Notes under the pieces: generated by a model
The model's database searches: none
What the model saw: only the letters and a program-made list of their open reading frames with translations
Told to the model about the DNA's origin: nothing
Translations under genes and position numbers: made by a program
DNA from: Paludibacteraceae bacterium
GTDB lineage: Bacteria > Bacteroidota > Bacteroidia > Bacteroidales > Paludibacteraceae
Reading direction: 5' to 3'
Length of the DNA: 64,000 nt
Assembly: GCA_024401645.1 (NCBI GenBank)
Contig: JAKSKR010000010.1
Span: forward strand, 20,601-84,600
Shown here: positions 17,037 through 26,313 of the stretch, piece after piece
Layout: each line of letters begins with the position of its first letter
How positions within the stretch are numbered: position 1 is the stretch's first letter

Positions 17037-18320
17037 TTATTGACGGTTGAAACAAATTGGTTTTGATATGTTTTCGACTGCGATAAGGAAAATGTAGGCG
17101 ATTAGAAAACTTACTAACGTGTAATTTTCCTTAAACGAGTAATAGAACAGGTACATTGAACCTTGTAGCGTTATGCAGGTGACTATGTACAATAAGAATA
17201 ATTGGTGACTATATACTTTTTGTTTGTTCGTATGGGTGGCGAAGATAAAAATTAATGTCAGTATGGACAAGGCAATAAATGGAGTTACAACGCCGAAGTC
17301 AAGTACAAAATCTCCCACATGTGTCGAGAATGCCTCGTCTCCCAATTCCATTGCCGAATGCACGATTCTGGTTTCGTTCACATCTTCGGGAACATTGCTG
17401 TAGCCAAGCCAGCGTTTAAACATATTGCATGTCCGGTCTCCTTCACGCGTAAGTTCCGTTCCGTAGCAGTAGATGTTGAAATTAAGAGGGGCCTCTCCTG
17501 CATATCTTATTATCTCACCACCAGCACCTGCATCTCGATCCCCGAAACGGCTAATTGTGAGTACTAGGAATGGAATCATGGTAATGACTATGACGATGCC
17601 TCCTACCGTAACAAAAAAGCGCTTAATGTTTTTTGCCCAAAATGGGAAGAAGAAGGTTACGGCTGCCAGTATGGTAAATACCTTCATAATAGTCATTGTT
17701 CTTAATCCTGCTGCAATTGGGGCTAACAATTCGAAAAGAATGATGGTAGAAAGTACAACGAAATACCATTTTGATATTTGAGAGGAACAATACATCAAAA
17801 AGGTAAGAAATACGAAGGTCTCGAAAAAACAGTTGTGAAAGGCGGAAAAAGCTCCGAAAATAGGGGAATGATAGGTCGCTTCCATGTCGTGCGTTTCTGC
17901 ATACATTTCTGCTCCGGCCTCACTACTGCTCATTAGGCGGGTTATTCCTTCCTGAATGTTGGTGAAACTTTGCGGCAACACAACAAGGCTTACTAGTATA
18001 TAGATGTATAGAAAGTATTTTATCGATTCAAAAGAAGGACCTATTAAAGTCCTAGGTTTTGTTGTGTCATACTTTATAATCGGGAGAATAGATACGATTA
18101 TGAACAGAAATAAGTATATAAATGGAGCAATGGTCAATCCCTGGTAATTTGGTTGGAAGTAGGGATTATCCATCAACAAATAGGCCAACACAGCAAAGAA
18201 CGTATAGGTGGCGACTATAACGCTGGTTGTAGATCCAATTTTACATAATTTAGATAACACAAGCAGTGCTAGTGACCATAATGCAATGTAAGTGAATATG
18301 CTGAAGTAATCTTGTTCCAT
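17037..18320 (-). CDS. Wzy-like polysaccharide polymerase
   Basis: 427 residues with about eleven hydrophobic segments and a large hydrophilic loop (about 265-330, with TRFGDRDAGAGGE-like residues and a cluster of Asp/Glu). This architecture and the position between the Wzc-like and Wzx genes indicate the oligosaccharide repeat-unit polymerase that joins units in the periplasm. Wzy proteins are too divergent for motif proof, so the call is topological and contextual. Confidence 0.75.
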   Translation of the reverse strand: MEQDYFSIFTYIALWSLALLVLSKLCKIGSTTSVIVATYTFFAVLAYLLMDNPYFQPNYQGLTIAPFIYLFLFIIVSILPIIKYDTTKPRTLIGPSFESIKYFLYIYILVSLVVLPQSFTNIQEGITRLMSSSEAGAEMYAETHDMEATYHSPIFGAFSAFHNCFFETFVFLTFLMYCSSQISKWYFVVLSTIILFELLAPIAAGLRTMTIMKVFTILAAVTFFFPFWAKNIKRFFVTVGGIVIVITMIPFLVLTISRFGDRDAGAGGEIIRYAGEAPLNFNIYCYGTELTREGDRTCNMFKRWLGYSNVPEDVNETRIVHSAMELGDEAFSTHVGDFVLDFGVVTPFIALSILTLIFIFATHTNKQKVYSHQLFLLYIVTCITLQGSMYLFYYSFKENYTLVSFLIAYIFLIAVENISKPICFNRQ

Positions 18321-18371
18321 TTACTTTAATCCTGGTCTTTATTGTCTAACTATCTTCCGATGGCTATAAAA

Positions 18372-20735
18372 CTATCCATAAACATATTGTTTTTTGACTT
18401 TCTTTTCTAAATGTTGAACTGTCGCATTCAGAAGGAGTACCATGGAACCATATTTGTTGTTGTCGTAGAAACTTTGAATTGACGGTAGCATACTCTTGTC
18501 GAACATGCGAACACGTACTACGAATACTGTTAAATCTGCCAATGGGGCAATTATGCTAGTGTCTGCAATCATTTCTACAGGAGGACAGTTGAGGATTATG
18601 TAGTCGTATGTTTTTCTTAGTTCGCCTAGCATGTTTTTTAGATCTGAAATTCTCAACAGTTCATTCGGATTGTCAGGAATTTCTCCAACTGGCAAAATAT
18701 GCAAATTTGAATTGTTGTCTATGGTCTCCATTAAGCCATCCACTTTAGTCGTTTTGCCTTTCAAATATGAACTTAATCCATTATTCGATTGGCTATACAA
18801 CTTGCTTAGGTTCGCTCTTCGTAAGTCCATATCGACTATTGCCACTTTGTATCCTTTTAGGGATAACGATTTAGCGGTGTTGAGGCTTGTAAATGTCTTA
18901 CCGCTGCCCAAGTTTGCGCTAGTAACAGCAATCACTTTACTGCCTTCAAGACTTGCTAATTTGCTTTCTACATTAGTTCGTACAATGCGATATGCTTCGT
19001 TAATACTGTTATGGCTACCATCCTCTACAACAATTTCTTTCTTCTTGCTTTTAAATAGTGGTATTTCTCCAATTATAGGAATTGATAGTAGTTCCAAATC
19101 TTTTTTACCGCGAATTTGGGTGTTCAGTAATTCTTTCAGATAAATGAATGCAATTGGAACTAGCAGACCTAATAATATGCATAGTATAATCACATTTCTC
19201 TTGATTGGCGATGTTGGTTTTAAACCACCTGATGGAGGCGTTATGATTCTTGAATTGAACACGCTGTAAGCACGCGCTAACTCGTTTTCCTCGCGTTTCT
19301 GAAGCAAGTAGAGATAGAGGGTTTCCTTTACTTTCTGCTGACGTTCTACCGACCACAGATATTTAGCCTGTGCTGGGCTGCTGGCCACTTTGGCTGTGCT
19401 TCGTTTTTCTGTTTTTTTCAGTACGGAAATTTGTTCTTTTAATGAACTGATATGGTTGTCTATACTTCTAACGATGCTCTTCTCCATTGAGTTGAGTTTT
19501 TTGTCTAAGTCTACTACCAATGGATTTCTCGCACTGCTGTTTTCTGCCAAACTGTTACGTTCAATCAAAGTTGTGTTGTAGTAGTTTATGCTATTTTCTA
19601 TCATGCTGTTATTAAGGGCATCGACAGAAGGAAGCAACGATTTCTTCTCGTTGTTAGCAACACATTTCCGTATGTAAAGAGCCATGTTTAATTGTGTGCT
19701 AAGGTCGTCTACTTTGTCATTCGCAACACTTGCTTTGTCTAGGTGGAGTCTCGCAACATCTGTTATGTCTGGGGTTAGATTTCTACTCTTATAAGCACTA
19801 ATGTTGTTGTCTACAGAACCCAAGTCTTGTTCTGTAAGTTTCAAGCGTGTATTAATGAAATCGCTTGTGTTGGTGGCTATTGCATTTTTTTCCTTAATCC
19901 AATTCTCGTTGTAGACGTCAATCAGTTTGCTTAGAAATACTTCTGCTCGTTCTGCCGAAACGTCGTCAAACGACAAGTTGAATATTGTTGTTTGTTTGTT
20001 TACTAGGTTGGTTTTCAGCCTTTCTACATACGATTCTACTGTATTTACGAATATAGGTTTTTCAATATAGTAAATGTTCTGAATCTTAGTCGTGTCTTCT
20101 GCATTGTTGCTGGACTCAAATGCCGGGTTCTTCGTGACTTTAACAACTATGTTTTCTGGTAGCTTTATGCTGTCCTTAATACCTCCGTCCCAAGCTTGGT
20201 CAATATATTCCTTTTTGCCAATTGTTAATTCAGAAATTCTATAATCAAACGTAGTTTGGTCCTTTAATGAAAGCTTGAATTTGCATGATTCGTTGTCGTC
20301 TAATCCTTTAAACTGAACTTGAATTGGTAAAACGGTCCCGTAGATGTTGTTCTTGCCAATTTTGCCATCAACAAGATATTCAACATCTAAATCCAGACGT
20401 TTAATCACGTCAGCTATCAGTGCTGGACTCTGTATACAAGTCAACTCGTTATTGACGTTAATGCCATTGTTGAACATGCCAAGGTCTGATACGGTAGCCA
20501 AGTCGTTAACAAAACTACCCTTGCCGTTGCTGTTCTCTTTAATTAAAATTTGGGCCTGACGTGTGTATACGGGTTGTTTAGACACTAGATAGATAACCCC
20601 TAGGAATAGGCAGAAGAAGGTAAATGCGACAATCTGTTTCCATTTACTTATACATATAGCTATAAATTCTTTAAGTTGAAGGCCCCCGTTATCGAAGTTT
20701 TTCAAACTTAAATCATTTTCAGTTCGAGTCTCCAT
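18372..20735 (-). CDS. Wzc-like polysaccharide co-polymerase with BY-kinase domain
   Basis: 787 residues. The N-terminal Wzz domain has one membrane segment (about 31-52) and the second at about 510-535, with a long periplasmic coiled region between. The C-terminal BY-kinase shows Walker A (SANLGSGKT) and Walker A' (VAIVDMDLRRANL). The third motif reads YIILNCPP, with Asn716 where BY-kinases usually have Asp (IIDTPP). The tyrosine-rich tail is reduced to QYVYG. The protein should set chain length with the Wza-like exporter, but kinase activity or its autophosphorylation control may be altered. It starts 19 bases after the exporter gene. Confidence 0.9.
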   Translation of the reverse strand: METRTENDLSLKNFDNGGLQLKEFIAICISKWKQIVAFTFFCLFLGVIYLVSKQPVYTRQAQILIKENSNGKGSFVNDLATVSDLGMFNNGINVNNELTCIQSPALIADVIKRLDLDVEYLVDGKIGKNNIYGTVLPIQVQFKGLDDNESCKFKLSLKDQTTFDYRISELTIGKKEYIDQAWDGGIKDSIKLPENIVVKVTKNPAFESSNNAEDTTKIQNIYYIEKPIFVNTVESYVERLKTNLVNKQTTIFNLSFDDVSAERAEVFLSKLIDVYNENWIKEKNAIATNTSDFINTRLKLTEQDLGSVDNNISAYKSRNLTPDITDVARLHLDKASVANDKVDDLSTQLNMALYIRKCVANNEKKSLLPSVDALNNSMIENSINYYNTTLIERNSLAENSSARNPLVVDLDKKLNSMEKSIVRSIDNHISSLKEQISVLKKTEKRSTAKVASSPAQAKYLWSVERQQKVKETLYLYLLQKREENELARAYSVFNSRIITPPSGGLKPTSPIKRNVIILCILLGLLVPIAFIYLKELLNTQIRGKKDLELLSIPIIGEIPLFKSKKKEIVVEDGSHNSINEAYRIVRTNVESKLASLEGSKVIAVTSANLGSGKTFTSLNTAKSLSLKGYKVAIVDMDLRRANLSKLYSQSNNGLSSYLKGKTTKVDGLMETIDNNSNLHILPVGEIPDNPNELLRISDLKNMLGELRKTYDYIILNCPPVEMIADTSIIAPLADLTVFVVRVRMFDKSMLPSIQSFYDNNKYGSMVLLLNATVQHLEKKVKKQYVYG

Positions 20736-20754
20736 ATAATTTGTTTGTGTTAGT

Positions 20755-21582
20755 TTACTTATAAATCAAGACAGCAACACTTGCCGCTAACGATGCTAAT
20801 GATATCCAGAAAGAGGTGCTTCGTATATTGTTGCCATTAACAGTGCTTTGGCGCGCACGTGTGTCGTTTGGAGTTACGTATATAACATCTTTTTGCTGAA
20901 GGTAATAGGCTGGTGAAGTATAGACACTCTTTGCCTTGGTTAGGTTTACCTTATAGAATTTTTTTTGTCCTTCTTCCTCTCGAATGACGGTCACGTTTTC
21001 ACGCTTCCCGTAAATTGTTAGGTCTCCTGCCATGCTAAGCGCATCAAGAAGGGTTATCCTATCGTTCTCTATGAAAAAACGACCGGGTTTGTTAACCTCT
21101 CCCATCACCGATACATATAGATTAGAAAATTCGACAGTAACTATTGGGTCGCTGACATAGCCGTTTTTTATTAGTTCCAATTTTATGTGTTCGGCAATCT
21201 CAGATCGCATCTTGCCTGCTACTTTTATCTTACCTAAAACAGGAAAGTCTATGTCTCCGTGGTTGTCAATAGAGTAGCAACTGATTTGCTGCGTATTGTT
21301 TGTGACTCCAGGTAAATTAGCTTGTCCTACCCTGTAACCTGCAATTGGTAGATTAAACATTTCAGACAAACGTGCATCCTTTGAAGATACAACTATTGAT
21401 ATTTTATCACCAGGCTTTACCGTAATGGTGCCTGTTGATGCGTCTGCATAAACTTGATTATTGCGTGAATCTTGAAAATAGGTTATGTCTTTAGGGGCTT
21501 TGCACGAAGCTATCATGAAAGTTAGGATGCATAACAACAATGCCTTAAATAAAAGACATAAGTGATTCTGACTTTTCAACAT
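20755..21582 (-). CDS. Wza-like polysaccharide export lipoprotein
   Basis: 275 residues. A signal peptide ends in a lipobox (MIASC, lipidated Cys27). A Poly_export domain (VKPGDKISIVVSSKD) is followed by an SLBB-type domain (VSVMGEVNKPGRFFI) and a C-terminal hydrophobic helix (about 255-273), possibly the membrane-crossing helix of Wza-type channels. It is the first gene of the exopolysaccharide operon, directly behind a strong promoter. Confidence 0.92.
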   Translation of the reverse strand: MLKSQNHLCLLFKALLLCILTFMIASCKAPKDITYFQDSRNNQVYADASTGTITVKPGDKISIVVSSKDARLSEMFNLPIAGYRVGQANLPGVTNNTQQISCYSIDNHGDIDFPVLGKIKVAGKMRSEIAEHIKLELIKNGYVSDPIVTVEFSNLYVSVMGEVNKPGRFFIENDRITLLDALSMAGDLTIYGKRENVTVIREEEGQKKFYKVNLTKAKSVYTSPAYYLQQKDVIYVTPNDTRARQSTVNGNNIRSTSFWISLASLAASVAVLIYK

Positions 21583-21626
21583 AGTAATTCGATAGGATAA
21601 GTACTTAAGGATTGAGTTTACGGTTG

Positions 21627-21658
21627 CAAAATTACGTCATATTTTTTTTCTAAACAAA
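21627..21658 (-). promoter_or_regulatory. Promoter of the exopolysaccharide operon
   Basis: Minus strand: TTTG (21658-21655), 20-base spacer, TAATTTTG (21634-21627). Both elements of the Bacteroidetes housekeeping promoter are present, 45 bases before the exporter ATG. No long leader is present, so an UpxY-type leader mechanism is not evident here. Confidence 0.75.
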
Positions 21659-21674
21659 AAAAGATAATTTTCTC

Positions 21675-22187
21675 TTATTTGGATTTTCCCCCCAGCACAT
21701 GTGCGAAATTCAAATTCAGTAGCATGATTACTGTACCCAAGAAGGCATAAATTACTATTTCGTACAGGCTGTATGCCCTGCAAATGCTTTGCATGCCAAG
21801 GTAAGCGTAGGGCAGTGTTAGCAGTGTGGTTACAAGTCCGGGTATATAGCCGCGTACAGCCACGGCTTGTGCTACGTGTATGAGTAAGTGTATGGAAAAA
21901 GCCATGAATGTGGCTGACCATATTTCTGCGGCTCCTGGTCCGCCAACCAACACATAAGCCGTTACAAGCAGAAGGACTATAAGTTCCTCGAAAGCCGCAA
22001 TGGCAAATCCTTTCGTGTTGAGTTGTAGAAGACGATAAATGATTGATTCTAACCTTGGAAATCTGTTTGTTAGCTTATCCTTGTTCGCTTCCATCCATTT
22101 ATGTTGGCTAACTATTTCTTCCACTTCGTGTATGATGAAGATAATAGGCAATGGTAGAACTAAATATAAAACGCTTAATGGACTCAT
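21675..22187 (-). CDS. HXXEE-domain membrane protein
   Basis: 170 residues from ATG 22187 (a TTG two codons upstream is less likely). Four to five hydrophobic segments; the N-terminal motif IIHEVEEI fits the HXXEE signature, followed by FEELIVLLL and HLLIHVAQAV. The family is of unknown function, probably a small integral membrane protein, perhaps metal-binding through its His/Glu pairs. The gene ends 17 bases before the exopolysaccharide promoter, so readthrough into the operon is possible. Confidence 0.75.
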   Translation of the reverse strand: MSPLSVLYLVLPLPIIFIIHEVEEIVSQHKWMEANKDKLTNRFPRLESIIYRLLQLNTKGFAIAAFEELIVLLLVTAYVLVGGPGAAEIWSATFMAFSIHLLIHVAQAVAVRGYIPGLVTTLLTLPYAYLGMQSICRAYSLYEIVIYAFLGTVIMLLNLNFAHVLGGKSK

Positions 22188-22323
22188 AATCAATTGGTAT
22201 TATGGTAGATGATATATGTTATAAACAAATATAATACTTTACACTGAAAAAGAGAAGCGGTTGCCATATTCTGTTTTGAATGGCAAGGCTATTATTACCT
22301 TTCGCTATTGCCTATATTTTTTA

Positions 22324-22331
22324 TACCTTTG
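22324..22331 (+). promoter_or_regulatory. Probable -7 element for the second J-domain gene
   Basis: TACCTTTG, a TAnnTTTG match, 73 bases before the ATG at 22405. Confidence 0.5.
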
Positions 22332-22404
22332 TATTGGTAGGGGGATTCCTACATTAGGAGAATATGTTAATGATAACCGAAATATGAAACAATAAAAAGA
22401 AAAG

Positions 22405-23595
22405 ATGACCACAGCAACTAACAAAAAACAAGCTGATAAGCAGAATGAAATCATTTTTGAAAATGATCTTTTTAAGATTATAACTAACTCTATCTCTATC
22501 TCTATTGGCTTAATAGGTATTATTTTTCTCCTCGCATATATTGTTTTGGTTATTAAATCTTTCATGGTTAGCGATATCTCTAAAGGCGCTCTTTTATTTG
22601 TTTTGTTTCCTATTCTGGCTTGGATTTGGTATTGCTTGCCACGACTGTTTGACTATGTGAAAGGAACCGAATATGGAGTGGAGTTTTCTTATGCCAAAGG
22701 TCCAATAAGGAGGCATGTTAAGAAACAAATTAGTTGGCAGGACTTAAACGTATTTGAGATTGATGGTGATAATAACTTACTTATATCAAGTAAGTCCGAT
22801 AACAAGGTATACAAAATAGCTGCCGATGCTTTATTCTGTTGTCAGGAAATTTTTAATGACAAATGGTGGACTATTGGTTCTAAATGTGATATTAAGACAT
22901 ATACCGAATCGATAAAGTACATTAGGAAAAACAATGCATTTTCTAGGTTTTTGGTTAAGGAAAGATTTGTCGTTAGCACAAGGACTGCAAAACAATATTT
23001 TATTAATAGGGTTTGTCTTTTAAATCCGGCAGCACGTAAGTCACAAGATCTGATTGCATGGATGGAAGATTGTTACATCGTGGGACATAACTATCCGGAA
23101 TCTGATATTCACGAGGTTGAAGGCTTTAACGATGCTTTGTCATTATTGAAAGATTATTATAAAGACTTTGGTGATGTAGGAGAAATAAAGGCATTTATTA
23201 CATCTCTTTTTCAACTTGCTGTTACCGACGATGGCCTAAAGGACGATGAGTGGAATTATTTGTTGCGTATAATGACGGGGTTGCGATTCAATAAGATTTG
23301 GATAAGTTACTTCGATAAACGCTACAATTCTATACGTACCGAAAGTGAGTATGACGATACCCAGTCTAGAAAAACAACAAATTATACATTTCCCCCATCT
23401 TTACAAGCCCATTTAAACTTTCTGGGTTTGTCAGCCGATGCGACCTTTAGCCAATTACAAAGTGCTTACCATAAGTTAGCTATGGAACACCATCCTGACC
23501 TACCAAAGAACAGAAACCGAGTGACAGAGTGTGAAGCTATTATGACAAGGATTAATGAGGCGTACGATATTTTGTCAAAAAGTATGAGAACTTAA
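22405..23595 (+). CDS. Membrane-anchored TerB-like/J-domain protein (paralogue 2)
   Basis: 396 residues with the same layout as the protein at 7257-8420: two hydrophobic segments (about 28-50 and 62-80), a central domain, a TerB-like stretch (LFQLAVTDDGLKDDEW) and a C-terminal J-domain with HPD in MEHHPDLPKNR. The two proteins share long identical blocks over the last 130 residues but differ in the N-terminal half. Both are on the plus strand, one on each side of the exopolysaccharide operon. A DnaK co-chaperone role at the membrane is inferred from the J-domain. Confidence 0.8.
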   Translation: MTTATNKKQADKQNEIIFENDLFKIITNSISISIGLIGIIFLLAYIVLVIKSFMVSDISKGALLFVLFPILAWIWYCLPRLFDYVKGTEYGVEFSYAKGPIRRHVKKQISWQDLNVFEIDGDNNLLISSKSDNKVYKIAADALFCCQEIFNDKWWTIGSKCDIKTYTESIKYIRKNNAFSRFLVKERFVVSTRTAKQYFINRVCLLNPAARKSQDLIAWMEDCYIVGHNYPESDIHEVEGFNDALSLLKDYYKDFGDVGEIKAFITSLFQLAVTDDGLKDDEWNYLLRIMTGLRFNKIWISYFDKRYNSIRTESEYDDTQSRKTTNYTFPPSLQAHLNFLGLSADATFSQLQSAYHKLAMEHHPDLPKNRNRVTECEAIMTRINEAYDILSKSMRT

Positions 23596-23646
23596 TTGGT
23601 GACGCCTGCATTCTGTTTAATTGATTTTCCCCTATACATTCATTTA

Positions 23647-26148
23647 ATGACGCTTATACCCAACATAGATGACGTGCAGCACCTTCCTGCGTTTAATGTA
23701 GCCAGTGAGGTGAACAACAAGCTAAAACAGCACGACAAGTTAGTGATAACGGCTCAGCCTGGTGCCGGTAAGTCTACGTTGTTGCCATTAACCATTTTAG
23801 AAGGGATTACCGACGGTGGCAAGATTCTGATGCTTGAACCTCGCCGATTGGCAGCAAAGCAGGTGGCGGAACGTATGGCCGACTTGCTGCACGAACCGGT
23901 TGGCGAAACAGTGGGCTACCGTGTGCGTTTCGAGAAGAAAGTGTCGGCTAAAACGCGCATTGAGGTGCTTACCGAAGGCATCTTAACCCGTATGCTGGTG
24001 AACGACCCTATGCTCGATGGCGTATCTGCTGTCATTTTCGACGAATTTCACGAACGCAGCCTGGCATCCGACGTCGCCCTTGCTCTTGCCCGCGAGGCGC
24101 AGCAAGTGGTGCGGCCCGACTTGCGCCTCGTCATCATGTCTGCAACTATCGACGCAACTGCTATCTGTTCGGCCCTTGGCGCACCTTTGGTAGAAAGCGA
24201 AGGACGTATGTTCCCGGTTGAAATTGTGCATACCGATGAAGAGGCTATGGCGACGAATGTTTCTGAACTGGTGGCACGTACCATCTGCCGTGCTCATGCC
24301 AAAGACGATGGCGACATTCTAGCTTTCTTACCGGGGCAAGCCGAAATTGTGCGGTGTAAGGAATTGTTAGGCACTGCTTTGGGGGCAACCGAGGTGTTGC
24401 CGCTTTACGGCCAACTCTCGCCACAAGACCAACGCAAGGCTATTATGCCCTCGCCCGCCGGTTGCCGCAAGGTGGTGTTGGCGACCTCTATTGCCGAAAC
24501 GTCTTTGACCATAGAAGGCGTTAGGGTGGTGGTAGACTCTGGGTTGTGCCGTACCATGATTTTCGACCAACGCAATGGTTTAAGTCATTTGGCAACCCAG
24601 CGCATCAGCCTCGACATGGCAACCCAGCGTTCTGGGCGTGCTGGCCGTCTAACGTCGGGCATCTGTTACCGCTTGTGGACCTTGGCTACCGAGCACCGTA
24701 TGGACGAATGCCGAAAGCCCGAAATAGTAGATGCCGACTTGGCGCCTATGGTGCTCGATGTTGCGGCTTGGGGCGAGAGCAACGTCAGCCGTCTGCCTTG
24801 GCTCACCTTGCCGCCTGTTGGTAATGTGGCACAGGCTTCGAAGTTGCTGCAGTTGTTGGGGGCTGTTGACGGAAATGGAAAGATTAGCGAACTGGGCAGA
24901 AAGATGTCCGAACTGCCTTGCCACCCACGCATTTCGCGAATGCTGGTGCTTGAAAACGAGGCTAGGAACAAGGCGCTTGCTGCCGATATTGCGGCAATAA
25001 TTGAAGAGAAGGATCCGCTTGCCGATGCGGAAGACGATGTCGACATTAATACCCGCATTGCCATGTTGCGCGATGCACGCCGTAAGCACAGCGAAGGGCG
25101 TTGGAGCAGAATAGCGCGTATTGCGACCGAATATCGCCGCCTTGCCAAGGTTGACGAGGATAACGTGGCTCCACATGCCGACGTGGTGGGTGCGCTAATT
25201 GCTACGGCTTACCCCGAAAGGGTGGCTATGGCAGTTGACGACTGTGGACGCTTTAGGCTGGCGAGTGGCGATGCGGCTTTCGTTCAGAAGAACGATGCAT
25301 TGTCTGCCAACCAGTGGGTGGCTGTTGCCGCTCTCAATGCCGCTAGTGGCAGGGTATTCCTTGCCTCGCCTTTAAATGCTTCGGCTATTGGCCATTTAGT
25401 TAAGGAACGGAACAATGTTTCGTGGGATGCTAAGCAAGGCGCTATTATTGCGGCTTGCGAAAAACGCATTGGCTGTCTTACTCTAGAAAGTAAGCCTCTG
25501 CGTAATATGGAAAAGGCGGAACTGGTAAGGCTTATTTGCGAAGCGGCCCCCAAGTATGGCTTGAGCATGTTCGACTTTTCTGACGCTGCCGGTGCCTTGC
25601 AGAGGCGTGTGGCGTGTGTGGCTACTTGGCACCCCGAATTGGAATTGCCCGACTTGGGTAACGAAGCCTTCTTGTCTCGTGCCAGCGACTGGGTGCCGTT
25701 CTTCATTGAGAACAACGGGCAGGTTATGACCACTGCCAACGAAATGAAAAAGATTGATGTGGCAGCGGCTATGTGGACACTTTTGACCTACGAACAGCAG
25801 TTGGAGGTGGACCGCTTGGCTCCAACGCATGTGGCTGTGCCTACCGGAAGTCGAATAAGGATTGATTACAGGCAAGGCGCAGAAGCGCCGGTGTTGAGCG
25901 TAAGGTTGCAAGAATGTTTCGGCTTGACCGATACGCCTTGTGTCGATGGAGGTAAGCGCCCTTTGTTAATGGAATTGCTGTCGCCAGGATTCAAGCCTGT
26001 GCAGCTGACTCAAGATCTTCGCAGTTTCTGGTCGGGGGCCTATTTTGAAGTTCGCAAAGACCTTCGCTGCCGTTACCCAAAGCACTCGTGGCCCGACAAC
26101 CCGCTCGAAGCCGAAGCTGTGCGTGGGGTGAATAGAAACAGGCAGTAG
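23647..26148 (+). CDS. hrpB: ATP-dependent helicase HrpB
   Basis: 833 residues from the ATG at 23647; a TTG at 23596 would extend it but overlaps the preceding stop region. Walker A is QPGAGKST (37-44) and the DEAH-type box reads DEFHERS (132-138), the HrpB version. SATIDAT, the helicase C motif (ATSIAETSLTIEGV, QRSGRAGR) and the HrpB C-terminal domain complete it. HrpB is an RNA helicase-like protein; its physiological role is poorly known. The gene starts 51 bases after the J-domain gene and its stop codon abuts that of the convergent locus at 26149. Confidence 0.93.
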   Translation: MTLIPNIDDVQHLPAFNVASEVNNKLKQHDKLVITAQPGAGKSTLLPLTILEGITDGGKILMLEPRRLAAKQVAERMADLLHEPVGETVGYRVRFEKKVSAKTRIEVLTEGILTRMLVNDPMLDGVSAVIFDEFHERSLASDVALALAREAQQVVRPDLRLVIMSATIDATAICSALGAPLVESEGRMFPVEIVHTDEEAMATNVSELVARTICRAHAKDDGDILAFLPGQAEIVRCKELLGTALGATEVLPLYGQLSPQDQRKAIMPSPAGCRKVVLATSIAETSLTIEGVRVVVDSGLCRTMIFDQRNGLSHLATQRISLDMATQRSGRAGRLTSGICYRLWTLATEHRMDECRKPEIVDADLAPMVLDVAAWGESNVSRLPWLTLPPVGNVAQASKLLQLLGAVDGNGKISELGRKMSELPCHPRISRMLVLENEARNKALAADIAAIIEEKDPLADAEDDVDINTRIAMLRDARRKHSEGRWSRIARIATEYRRLAKVDEDNVAPHADVVGALIATAYPERVAMAVDDCGRFRLASGDAAFVQKNDALSANQWVAVAALNAASGRVFLASPLNASAIGHLVKERNNVSWDAKQGAIIAACEKRIGCLTLESKPLRNMEKAELVRLICEAAPKYGLSMFDFSDAAGALQRRVACVATWHPELELPDLGNEAFLSRASDWVPFFIENNGQVMTTANEMKKIDVAAAMWTLLTYEQQLEVDRLAPTHVAVPTGSRIRIDYRQGAEAPVLSVRLQECFGLTDTPCVDGGKRPLLMELLSPGFKPVQLTQDLRSFWSGAYFEVRKDLRCRYPKHSWPDNPLEAEAVRGVNRNRQ

Positions 26149-26313
26149 TTATTTGAACTCTATGCGGTCTTCATGGAAAATTACCTTAACAGCATCGGGG
26201 TGTCCTGGCAAATCGTACACGAAAAAATTAACATCGTCCCAATACTTGTCGCGCATAAAGCTATAGGTTATTCTGTGGCTGGTATAGTTACTGCGCTTTA
26301 TGTAATTGAGGTA
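26149..26313 (-). pseudogene. Open 54-codon copy of the neighbouring gene's 3' end
   Basis: Directly after the TGA of the DUF695-like gene (26314-26316) the same frame stays open for 54 codons to a TAA at 26149. The translation starts YLNYIKRSNYTSH and aligns without gaps to the last 55 codons of the upstream gene (starting YLDYVVSSN): about 21 of 54 positions are identical, including W, the DAVK block and the end. There is no start codon of its own. It is either a relic of a tandem duplication or a second repeat cut off by a nonsense change, or made by readthrough. Confidence 0.7.

Noticed and set aside
22261..22286. Inverted repeat TTGCCAT...ATGGCAA upstream of the second J-domain gene
   Set aside because: No T-run on either strand and no known operator match.
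23596..23646. TTG start extending hrpB
   Set aside because: It begins directly after the J-domain stop codon and adds residues outside the family; the ATG at 23647 fits HrpB.
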